Shown one piece after another: positions 14,201 through 24,666 of a DNA stretch of 64,000 nt. The notes beneath the pieces are model-generated. The model made no database searches. It was not told where the DNA came from and saw nothing but the letters and a program-made list of their open reading frames with translations. Numbering within the stretch: position 1 is the first letter of the stretch; every line of letters starts with the position of its first letter. The stretch is from Chrysomallon squamiferum (taxonomy: Eukaryota > Mollusca > Gastropoda > Neomphalida > Peltospiridae). The stretch is taken from contig CM022665.1 of NCBI GenBank assembly GCA_012295275.1, positions 38,346,933 to 38,410,932 of the forward strand, given 5' to 3'. A program made the position numbers and the translations under genes.

Positions 14201-14464
14201 CAAACATGCATAATATCTAATTTAGGCAAATGTTTTATAATTATAATAATATTTAAATACTTTTCAGATGTTGCTTTAAATAACAACATTTTAATTAAAA
14301 ATATATTTTCAGATATAAAATCACGTCTTGGCCCAGCAACAACAGCAACAACCACAACAACAGCAACAGAAAAGGTTGTGGAATCTTCTAAACTGAACAA
14401 AAAAGTGTCTTTAAAAGAATCTGGTGTTTTTGGTAGGCTTGGGAAAAAACTGAATGCATCTTGA
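8253..14464 (+). CDS. C19orf47: SAM-domain protein, C19orf47 homologue (8 coding exons, 388 aa)
   Basis: Exons: 8253-8280, 11180-11388, 11793-11880, 12272-12382, 12640-12758, 13046-13277, 13724-13951, 14313-14464. All introns are GT-AG and phases agree; the total is 1167 nt ending in TGA. Residues ~10-79 form a SAM domain with motifs such as FIDNRIEKNMLLDLSKEYL and GITRLGDVITILKYAKTVH, strongly resembling human C19orf47. The rest is low-complexity, rich in Ser/Thr/Pro. It carries five short RLG motifs: SVFDRLG, SVFNRLG, SVKDRLG, DIKSRLG and GVFGRLG, in exons 5, 6, 7, 8 and 8. SAM domains usually mediate protein-protein or RNA contacts; the precise role of this family is not known to me. The exon-6 acceptor has a weak polypyrimidine tract and is the least certain junction. 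AAGATGGCG at the start codon resembles a YY1 site. Confidence 0.88.
8690..8880 (+). repeat. Dispersed repeat, copy 1 (related to the 29-kb inverted repeat)
   Basis: The block TTTTTATCTGAATAAAAT followed by GGTATTTTT and GGAGAAA matches the same ordered blocks at 10455-10530 and, more distantly, the inner end of the inverted-repeat arms near 29110 and 33750. A downstream block near 8835-8870 also matches 10645-10680. It lies in intron 1 of the SAM-domain gene. Confidence 0.55.
9240..9870 (-). pseudogene. Decayed coding relic in intron 1, unidentified
   Basis: Read on the minus strand, 9870 down to 9240 gives protein-like stretches broken by several stops and frame shifts. One is heptad-like (VFYENVRQLRQKLQSVPYQN, then HRKDSLIKILRETVKALKWE). 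Further on is IEQLKKKIKANYVVAYWRD followed by KDVVDYYMSKFQHGADAVCG. The composition is less AT-rich than the surrounding intron. It looks like the remains of a coiled-coil protein gene, or a transposon protein, inserted opposite to the host gene. I do not recognise the family, and no poly-A tail is seen. Confidence 0.45.
10390..10760 (+). repeat. Dispersed repeat, copy 2 (related to the 29-kb inverted repeat)
   Basis: The order of blocks is TTTTTATCTGAATAAAAT, GGTATTTTT, GGAGAAACTGATT, TCATTTGGCAACATAA, TAGTTTCAAACTCAGTATA. The last two blocks match the inner part of the right inverted-repeat arm (33670-33720, reverse complement). It shares further sequence with copy 1 at 8.7-8.9 kb. The decayed coding relic lies between the two copies, so they may flank the remains of one element. 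Confidence 0.6.
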
Positions 14465-17359
14465 TTAACTCCATTTTGGAGCTGGCTAATTAATGATGGC
14501 TTTTAACCTCCACGAGGTTCCAGGTGGTAGAGACTGTGATATGTTCAGGAGAAAATTGTAAACTGTTCAGTTGAATTTTATACTGTAACAGTTATTAAAT
14601 ATCTGGTAATAGTTCATAAAAAAAATGAATTGGAATGGAAATGAGGTAGTGATTCAGGTCTATGGATAATTTTTGTTTACTTTCTCAACTCACATCTCCC
14701 TCCAGTTGGCTTGCTGTTTATTTGTAATTGCTACCCGAGATGTTTTTATTCCTTTTACATACTGATGTAGAAAATTTGTCATCAACAAGTATGGGAAAAG
14801 TTTTTGAGTGTAAAGTTTGAGAATTCATTGAAGTTGAATGCAATAATTTTGAATTAAAATTATAAAATAATTAAACATTTGGATAGTTAACAGCGTACTT
14901 TTCTTGTTGATAGTTACAATAGTTTCTGAACACGTTCTGGACTTTTGAATATGTTACGCATTGAAGAAAAAAAATCAGTTAATCAGTTAAGCATTAATAT
15001 ATTGGTGTGATAGGCTAATGATGATGTTCTGGTATTTGATGTTGTAAAATATATTGGTTTTAATATTTAGAAACAATGTGGACACTTAGAAAATAAAATT
15101 TTATTTATTTCCCTTTAAAAAGAACAACAACAACTTAGATCAGCTAGAAACAAATATTTCATGTAGGTGATTTAGAAATGTGCTTTATTTTATTACAGAA
15201 TAACTTAATTAACTTGTCAGAATCTTGTCCTTACAACAATTAATTTAAAACAAAAAGAAGGAAGAAATGTAATTTGATATTGCATTGTCTCCCTTCAGTT
15301 ACTATATTTAATGAATTTGAAAATTCATTTTTATTTCTTTACATTTTAAATTTTTAACAGAATTTTCATGTTTATTGAAATACTGAAAAATTTATTTCTT
15401 TCAGTGTTGTTCTGGAAACAAAATTTACTTTAATGTAAAAATCATAGTGCTGTTTACAATTGTTCTAACATTAAAAATATTGTTCAGTCTGGGTTTTTAA
15501 AAAAATATTCTACTTCACTTTACACTTGTTAAATTTTAGAGTTACAGGGGAATTAATTGCTTTACTTTGGGTTTTAGTATTAAATAAAGAACTTGTTTTA
15601 CCAAATTTTAATGTGCTTTTAGATTTAAACACTAGCGGCAATCTCTGTTTATTGAATTCAGATCTTACTGTATTGATTGTTTATTTTTCACTGTGAAATA
15701 AAAAGAAGAAAAAAAAAAAGCGTTAGTTAATTTTTTGTAATGTAATGTAGATAAAGGATCAGCAAAGTTCATGTTTAGAAAAATGTACACGCATGCACAC
15801 ATCTAAAATCAGGAAAAATAGAATACAACTTTATTCTAACAAAGAGTATAGAGGACCATTTCCCATTCTAACAGATTAATGATCATTTGTGATGGTGTAC
15901 AGGAAAGTAATGGATACTGAACACACTGGACGAATTTATTTAGCTATAATGATGAGTAAAAAGATGTACAAAACGATGACAAAAAAAAAAAAATTTGTTT
16001 TTAAATTAAAAATTCATTTGTCTTATTCAGTTTTGGAGAAGAGCTATATTTATTCGTTAAATAATCAACCACTCCAAATGCGGAAAATGAGCATAAAAAT
16101 TGAGAAACATTTTAATAGCTGTAACCAAACATCAATCAATTTTCCTAGCTAAAAATAACTAGAAAGACTCACGGAAATAAAATAAACTATATAATAAACA
16201 TGTTTTTTTTCAGATTTGATGCTGGATTTCCAATATAATATGGGTATATAAAGTAAGACATGCATATTATCGCATAATATTTCAGAATTAGGTAAACGTT
16301 AAAGTGCAAAATAATAAAATAGAAAATCTCAAAATGGATATTTTTTGCGTTAATGAAAATATTACTTCTTAGTATCAAAGCAAGCTTTGTGACTTAATTC
16401 ATGACACGTTTTATAAAACAATCACTGCATGCTTTTCTGTCAGTTGTGAGTTGCATTTACTACTACTACTACTGCTAAACTTAACATATTTTTTCCGGTT
16501 AATGATTGAGAATCACTAGCATAAACTTGATTTTTTTTCTCTTAAATGCTCACAACAGTTTTTGGACCATAACCTGTATTCAGTGAACAATAGAAAACCT
16601 TGTGATAAAATTAGCGTATATGTAATACCACGTATATTTATTATACTATTGTATCCTTGAGACGTTATTAACCACAAATTCTATCGTACTTGAATAAGAG
16701 TCTTTTGAAGACGTGAATATTATTAAGCTGCTACTTGAAACAGAGCTACTCAAGCAAACGTAAAATGATTTGTACCATTGTTTTGCAGTTGTGCAAATCG
16801 ATGGTTACATCATCGTTGGTAACGAAATCAAGATCCTGCCAAGAAGTCTAGTAAGCAACCAGACTGCAACACGGCGACCACTGATTAAGTAAATTGTATT
16901 TCGTTGATAATGGATAAATTATTGTAAATCGACCGTTAGGTAAGCTCGGAATACAGTTTTTTTAGTATATCAGAAGATTCCATACGACCCGTTAAGGTAA
17001 TTTTTGGCTTCTTTTACTCTGGATTGTAGTTGTAGTTAACAGAAATCAAAATTACTAAGTAAAATAAATTGTCCAAAACCAAAAGGAAAGAGTGCATCTG
17101 AACGCGGTAGTCAGTCTGTGTTTTTCAAATTTGATATTGTACTGTTGCTTTTTATTTATTTATGCACATTTATTTGTTTTATGCATATTTATTAGACAGA
17201 TAAAGAAATACCGTGCATAATAAATCGGTGCTAATATATTTCGTTTCTATCTCTTTGTGAATGTGAAACTCATATTGAATTTTCCTTATGAATCAACAAT
17301 AAATTGTAATTAAATATGTAATTATATTTCGTTTAAGATCAGTTATGTAAAAAATACAA
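14465..17359. other. 3' UTR of the SAM gene and intergenic interval
   Basis: The 3' UTR probably runs to an AATAAA near 15697-15702 followed by an A-rich stretch; another AATAAA lies near 15583. From ~15.7 kb to 17.36 kb I see no coding exon. The last ~500 bases should carry the 5' UTR and promoter of the CARD gene. Confidence 0.5.
15697..15702 (+). promoter_or_regulatory. Candidate poly(A) signal AATAAA
   Basis: AATAAA in GTGAAATAAAAAG, ~1.2 kb past the SAM gene stop and followed by an A-rich run. Upstream copies of the hexamer could also be used. Confidence 0.4.
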
Positions 17360-18466
17360 ATGGCTGCAAGACATATTTCAACACGAGGGCGGATGAGGTC
17401 CGACGACGAATTGAAAATTCAACGCCACATCATCTTCATTGAAGATGAAGTGGAAGCAACTGATTTAACCGGAAGTCTCTATTCTGCCCAAGTAATTGAT
17501 GGAAACGACAAGGACGACATTCATGCAGGCAGGACAAGACTGGAGAGAGTTCGACGTATGATTGATATTCTTCTACTTCGAGGACACTGTGCATTTTCAG
17601 AACTAATTATTTCGCTGGAAATTGCTGGCTACCAGCATGTGGCTAATCAGTTGAACGAAGTAGAAGATGAAGTCTTTCGAGAAAATTCTTCCAAAAATCC
17701 TAAAAGTGTTTCTTATTCAGAAGATCGACTCGATAAAATAGAAAATGCTTGGGGAATTCTAAGCCGCAGAGTGACACGAATTGAGGGAAAGATCGATGTT
17801 AATGCAGATATACCAGAAAGTGAGTTAACTATGATCAAAGATGAACTAGAAGATGTGAAATCCGACTGCATGCAACAAATAACCGAGCTGATAATGGCAA
17901 ACAACCAAAAGGAAAAAAAAATCGAGGATCTTTCGATTGAAATTGAAAATAAATCGCAGAAGTTAATGAAAGCGCAAAAGAAGATAGAGATTTTGGAAAA
18001 AAGAATAATATCCCTGGAACACGAGAACGATCGTTCACGCGATGAAATACACACGCTTCACAAAAAGATCGACGATTTCAACGGTTGTGTCATGGTTCAG
18101 GACATCCGACTGAACGAGCAAGAGCACCAGCTTTTTTCACAGGTTCGAAAACTTGACTTCCAGGATAAGAAGATGAAGGAACAAGAACGAGCGTTGCATG
18201 ATCTGAGAAAGAAGGACGAGGAGACGCAGCTGCAGTTGGAATACCAGAATATCAAAGCCGAAGAACAAACCTCCATCGTGAAAGACTTGTTGCACAGAGT
18301 AAATAAACTGACAGATAACACTAATGATTCTTTTGATGGCTCAACCAATGGACAGTTCTGTCTCAGTGGAAACGCTCTGAGAAACTCGAATGTGAGATCT
18401 CAAGTTAAAAACAGAAACAGAACAATTGTACCTCGAAACCGATTTGAGAAACTGCCAAAATTTTAG
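17360..18466 (+). CDS. CARD and coiled-coil protein, intronless (368 aa)
   Basis: A single open frame with its start in CAAATGGCT and an in-frame TAA just upstream at ~17348, so this ATG is well supported. Residues ~15-105 look like a death-fold CARD: amphipathic helices including ELKIQRHIIFIEDEVEATDL, RVRRMIDILLLRGHCAFSEL and IISLEIAGYQHVANQLNEVE. Residues ~120-325 form a long heptad-rich coiled coil. The C-terminus is basic (VKNRNRTIVPRNRFEKLPKF). CARD plus coiled coil is the layout of adaptors such as the CARD9/10/11/14 group, which oligomerise in NF-kB signalling, but I see no MAGUK-type C-terminal part. CARDs act through homotypic binding. Lack of introns may mean retroposition or a lineage-specific gene. 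A (CA)n tract follows 25 bases after the stop. Confidence 0.75.
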   Translation: MAARHISTRGRMRSDDELKIQRHIIFIEDEVEATDLTGSLYSAQVIDGNDKDDIHAGRTRLERVRRMIDILLLRGHCAFSELIISLEIAGYQHVANQLNEVEDEVFRENSSKNPKSVSYSEDRLDKIENAWGILSRRVTRIEGKIDVNADIPESELTMIKDELEDVKSDCMQQITELIMANNQKEKKIEDLSIEIENKSQKLMKAQKKIEILEKRIISLEHENDRSRDEIHTLHKKIDDFNGCVMVQDIRLNEQEHQLFSQVRKLDFQDKKMKEQERALHDLRKKDEETQLQLEYQNIKAEEQTSIVKDLLHRVNKLTDNTNDSFDGSTNGQFCLSGNALRNSNVRSQVKNRNRTIVPRNRFEKLPKF

Positions 18467-18489
18467 ACATAGAAAGATTAAGGGATATA

Positions 18490-18490
<1 letters not shown>

Positions 18491-18564
<74 letters not shown>
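18491..18564. repeat. (CA)n(GA)n compound microsatellite
   Basis: About 28 CA units run straight into about 9 GA units, in the 3' flank of the CARD gene. Confidence 0.95.
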
Positions 18565-18940
18565 TACTTATGTGATACGTTAAAATAAGTTTTCAAAGAA
18601 ATAGTTTTAAAATGTCATTGGAACAAGTATTATTTTCATAACTAAAGATTTATTTAGTATAGAAGCATTCGTTCTAAGTGTCATAAATACTAAAAAGAAT
18701 CTGTTATTAATTTTGTTCTCCATCCCTTAAGGAATATAAAAAGATACCTAATTTATTTTTGTTGAATGAAATATTATATTATTAATAATTTATTATTATT
18801 AATTAATTAATTAATTAATTAATTATCTTTTACTTTAATGGAATAATGACCAAAGAACATGAAACAAAAATGTTAAATAAATATCTTATATAAAAGGCAT
18901 TTTCATTAATCCTTTCATTTAGAATATACGTTGGCCATTA

Positions 18941-19003
<63 letters not shown>

Positions 19004-19032
19004 AAGAAGAAAAGGAAAGAAAGAAAGAAAGA
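18941..19032. repeat. (AAT)n(GAA)n(GAAA)n compound microsatellite
   Basis: AAT units are followed by about 12 GAA units and then GAAA units. Confidence 0.93.
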
Positions 19033-20502
19033 AAAGATCAAAATATAATATATGTTTCCGAATACAGATCTCTAAAATATTAATACATGTATTTCCTGTA
19101 TATTATATCTACAGAATATAGTGTATTGTTTAATTTTGTGTAAAATGAATTGTCGAAGTGTTAATGTTATTTTCTACATTAAGACAGTAATATCTGATGC
19201 GGAGTTTAATTCGTAAATTAATGTGAATAATTAATCAGACTACATGTTATTCGAAAATGTAATTAAAAACGTTAAAGCTTTAAGTTGTCTTCAGTCATTT
19301 GGATTACATATAGATCCTTTCGGCTTTGCCGTAAACAAGTTTCCAAAGTATTTTTGTTGTTTACTGTACCTTTTACATGCAGTGTCATTAGAAAGTATGA
19401 TGTCATAGACGTATGACGTATGATCATACTAACGTGTTCATAATCAAACTTGTGGATGATATAGTATTTCGTTTATCATAACAGTAAACAAAACTCTTAC
19501 TAATTCTGCTGCTGCTTCTACTACCACGACTTAATATAGTGACAGTAACTTCCTATGCAGAAGTAATTGGTTACTGATGGTGATAAAGCACTGAATTTAT
19601 TTGGGCTAGACAATTAACTGGGCAACAAATAATAAACAGCATCGGATGTACAGATCGAAATTTGAAGGTATGTATTTTTCTATTGCCTTCTTTTTAATAC
19701 AGCACTTTCAAGGTGAAAAACAGAATATTTTTTTCAGAACTATAAATGTTTAGAAACATCAAATCATTCTGATATCCCCAGCAATCAATCTTGTAAACTG
19801 ACTAAATCTAAAATGTCTCATAGCCACAAGGATATTTCGATATCATTTAAACATGTTAATTTTTCGCAGTGTTTCCACTGAAGCTTATTAATGACATATT
19901 CCTGACACGTTCAACTAGACCCAATCGCAATCATGATGATAAAACATATATTTTACTACAATGAAAGACCTTTCTGTTCGGCGTTAAGAAGAATGTGAAG
20001 AACACACGCATCAGCAAACCCAAATAAATCGTGTAGCATAAATTTAGATACTACTTATGATCTAAGTGGTTAGAATTACGTTTATGGCTGGATGAACTCA
20101 CCAGTACATTCAACTTTCATACTTGATGTCATAAATGGGTCAGGGCAATATGAATGTAGCCCAAAATACTGTCAGCGATGGAACAGCGTTAACAGAACGC
20201 TGCAGCATAGTTACATAGTCGTTGTGTAGTTACTGCAGAAAACGATTAATCAGTAAACGCATTCTATTTATGAACACTGATTAATTTTAAAACTATATAT
20301 GATTTAGTCCATATTCTGTATTGTGCTATAACACACAAATACCACGTTTAGATAATAGTGATTTTCAAGGAATACTTCTTCTATTAACCACATTTTCACA
20401 AAATTAATATTGGGATATGTCGGAAGCACAGAGATGAACGGAAATGAGAGAAAAATACAAACGTAAGTCTTTACTAGATAATCCATACTTTTCCTCACAT
20501 TG

Positions 20503-20504
<2 letters not shown>

Positions 20505-20574
<70 letters not shown>
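20505..20574. repeat. (CT)n microsatellite
   Basis: About 35 CT units are visible directly. Confidence 0.95.
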
Positions 20575-20577
<3 letters not shown>

Positions 20578-22522
20578 TACATACGCGCTTGTGCATGTGT
20601 ATGTCAAATGAACAACATGTAGTCAGCTGCGATTTCACGATGAAACTTGAGCTTTGTAATGTAGTCATAGTAATACAAAACAAAATTAGAATCGGTGTAA
20701 AACTACACCTTTACATTTTTCATTTTATTTTATTTATTTATTTATTTATTTTATTTTATTTTTTTAAATTATATTAATCAATAATACGTATCAATCATAC
20801 AGCTTTGCAATGGCAGTAATTATGAGAGAGTTCACAGGATACAGTTACTAATTAACAGCCATGTATCTTTAGTTGTTACTTTCTCAAGCACGTATCAATG
20901 ACACTGATTAAGCCTATAATCGGTGTTAATCGAGCTTGAAGCGGAAAGAAGCGAGACATCACTGAGTAGTTAAGACTTTTCCCAGTCAATCGGCTTAATG
21001 CAAAAAAACAAACTAACATACACGCTACACATATATTCAACAGTTAAAATGTATGTGCGATTCCGTGCAAAATCAATTTAGAAATAATAACGTGTTGTCT
21101 CCTAACTGACTAATAAAACATAAATCACGAAACAAACTAATTTATTTATTTCCATTTTAAACTCTGTAAAGCGATATCAAATATTTAAGATATAAAAAAG
21201 CAAAACTGTAAGAAAAGGTAGTGTAGTACGTTTGTACTTGAGCCTATATACTTTCTTGCTAAACTGTCACCCGCACTGAAGGGTGTCTAGATTGCTGCGA
21301 AGACCCGCTATACAACGACGACGGTTTTTGTGTGATCTCCATTTTTAACCACCGAACTGTGTAATGTATTAAGTATATTCGTGTTTGAAAAAGTGAAAAA
21401 ATGTGCACAGACAATATAATTTTTATGTGAAGAAAAAAAAAGACTAGAGAGAGATAAAGAGGCAGACAGAGAGCTACAACTTAAAATGGGTTTGTATATA
21501 TACGTACATAATACTAAGTCTCTGTGTGTGTGTGTATATGGTATAGCGAGAGAGCAGCTTTAGAGAGAGAGAAAGAAAGAAAGAGAGAGAGAGAAAGAAT
21601 GTGTTTTAATATTTTATTTTAATATTTCAAATCGTTTTACAGTAACCAGTATTTCGTAGTCCATATTTAAAACAATTTTCCTCTTGTTTTTCTCTTTTAA
21701 TTTTCGTTGGATAAATTATATTCTGTACTTAGTTATTGCAGATATTTTCATTGGTCTAAAACCTATACATTTTTCAGTTAAAAAATAAGCAGTTCAACTG
21801 TTCAAAGGTTTACGTGTACAGTACTGGTGACTCATTTGTTACTTGCAGATTAAAAAAAAATAATGTTCACACTTTGATTATTGTGTTTCTTAATTCAACC
21901 AAATTTAACCGTTTACAACGAGCACAAAATAAAAATGTAAAACTTCAAAAACGTTGGGATTCCTGTGGATTTTTGTTTTGTAGGTTTTGATTCACCTTTT
22001 CAGTTACAGCTACTTAATTCATAGTTTCTTTAGATTAAATAATAAAATACATTTCAAGTGGGGGTGGGGGGCAGAGCTCAGTCGTCGTTGTACAATGTCT
22101 ACTTCAAAAACGGTTCAGAGCTGGTTTATTAAAAGCGTTGATAAAAAAAAATGTTCGTACATACGTAAACGTGCATGTTCCCTCTGCTAAAATACCGCAC
22201 GCTGTGCTAATCACCCATAGCATGAAACATCACGATAACTGATCTTTGTATCTCATTATATCGTCATAGTACGAAATCGATATAAAAAGACACCAGATAA
22301 CTATAAGCAGCAAAAAAATGTTTCTTAAAATAATTTCGTTTATTTATTCCAAATCATTGTTTATAAACTATTTTCTTAATAATTAAGAATTTATAATTAT
22401 TCGTATTTTGCGTTTCAGTGTTTTTAATCAGAGTTATTGTCCGTCACTGTATTTTTGTCTTACAACTGAAACTTCTTTTTGTGTTTAATAATGAAACGCT
22501 TACTGATAATTATTTTCAACAG

Positions 22523-23250
22523 TTCTCAGACACTGTGGATGTTATTTCCATACTCACGTTCGTCACCGCTTCCTACCAACGTTATCACCGAGCAGACACA
22601 ACCACCATGTTTCGATCACACCGTCAGACGTCCTCATCGACGAAAAGGTGAAAATAACGTCATCAGGCTTCCGCCCACAGGAAAAAGTGACGGTGTATGC
22701 TTATTTAAACGAAAAACAATCACAGTTTTCAGCATGTGGACACTACATCTGCGACGACAACGGCTCCATAGACGTCTCCATTCAGCCATCTGTCGGCGGG
22801 TCATACAAAGGTGATAATTTAATCCAATTTTAGCAAAACTTCTATAGCGTCTGGATTGTTGAATTAATGCGTTTTTGTTTCTTAATTTAGATATATTAAG
22901 TTGTTAAACGAAACACATTAAGAGTAAAGATACTGTCTTTCAGTTATTATCACTCTGTACTGAATAATGTTTATTAATAAAAAACTAAAATAATAAAATT
23001 AAATAAAATTAAAAAAAGCTGATGAATGCCAAAACGTTTTGGATCTGTCTTTGGAGAGAGAGAGAAAAAGTAATAGAATAAGAAAAGAAAGGAAGTAACA
23101 AGACATGGAACAACACGTAAACAGTACTAGTACCAGCAGCAGTAGTATCAGCAGTAGTATCAGCAGTAGCATCAGCAGTAGCTGTAGTGGTAGTATTAAA
23201 ACAACAAACAATAATTTACAGATAAAAAGAAGAAAACGGGAACTCTCCTC

Positions 23251-23291
<41 letters not shown>

Positions 23292-23318
23292 AAAAATATT
23301 AATAAAAAACCCCAATAC

Positions 23319-23355
<37 letters not shown>

Positions 23356-23746
23356 AAAAAAACCAAAAACAAAAAACAGAAAAAAAACAAAGTAAAAAAT
23401 AAATTTACTCTGCGTATTTAAAACAGGTGTTGCGCCGATGGGTCTGTTCTGGGCTATGAGAGCAAGTCCGTACCTTCCAGACAACACGTTTACCAATGAC
23501 ATCACAAAACCATCCAGCTTTCGTGTTTCTGTTATCATCGGGCATCACAGTTTAAGACGACTGCAGCTGGACGACGAAATACTGACCCACGTGGCCTCCG
23601 CCAACGTCAACCGTCGCTGGATGACCAGTGACGTCAAGCGTACTTCACTAGTCTTTGATAAGATCAAAGGATCATTATTTCTTCCTGCAGGTATGATCTG
23701 ATACTTCTTACTTTGATCTAATAATAATAATAATAATAATAATAAC

Positions 23747-23790
<44 letters not shown>

Positions 23791-24612
23791 TAACTTGAAT
23801 AAACATAAAAAGAAAAATAACTAAAACAACGACAAAACAAATTAAATATATATATATACACAAAAAACAACAAACAAATACAATAAAAAATAAATTTACA
23901 AAAACAAAAATATTAAAATAAAAATAGAATAGAATAGAATATAATTAATGAAAAAAAAAATACAATACAATACAATACAATAAAATAAAATAAAATTAAA
24001 TAAATAAAAAGATAATGGAATTATAAAAACAACAACAACGAAAAACAAGCAAACAAATAAAACAAAACAACAAAACAAAACAAACAAAACAAACCAACAA
24101 CAAAAATAACAAAATAAATGATAAAATAATAAAAAGAAATCCAGTCAAGAACGAAACAACCCCAAAAGAAATATCAAAAGTAACTGCTTGAAAATATTCT
24201 CTCTTTCAGTTTTTATCACTCTGTACTGAATACTATTTACAGGTCCAGGTCCGTTCCATGGAATTCTGGACTTGTCGGATTGTTCTGGACATTTCACGGA
24301 AACTAGATCTGCACTTCTGGCGTCCAAAGGATACGCAACTTTATCTTTGGCTTACTGGGGTCACCAGGAGGAAAGAACATCTTCTATGAAACCAGATTTC
24401 GCTTATTTTATGGTTAGAATATATAGACAGATAGATAGATAGATAAATAGAGAGGTAACAAAATAAACAAAATAACAATTACAAACCAACAAAGAAAACA
24501 GGCATATAGTAAAAATTGATAATACTGTACGTTTAAAGTTGTTTTTAATTTTTTTAATTATTTTTTTTATAAAGATTAGGAAATCTCGTTAGTTTTGCGC
24601 AAGTAATCTTCA

Positions 24613-24666
<54 letters not shown>

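Larger units (their letters stand above)
18467..22522. other. Intergenic interval, microsatellite-rich
   Basis: No coding exon is recognised, apart from the unknown first exon of the thioesterase gene, which may lie in the last 1-2 kb. It holds (CA)n/(GA)n, (AAT)n/(GAA)n and (CT)n tracts. Open frames of repeating Arg-Glu in the CT run are artefacts. Confidence 0.5.

Noticed and set aside
20404-20683. Open frames of alternating Arg-Glu
   Set aside because: A pure (CT)n repeat read on the minus strand.
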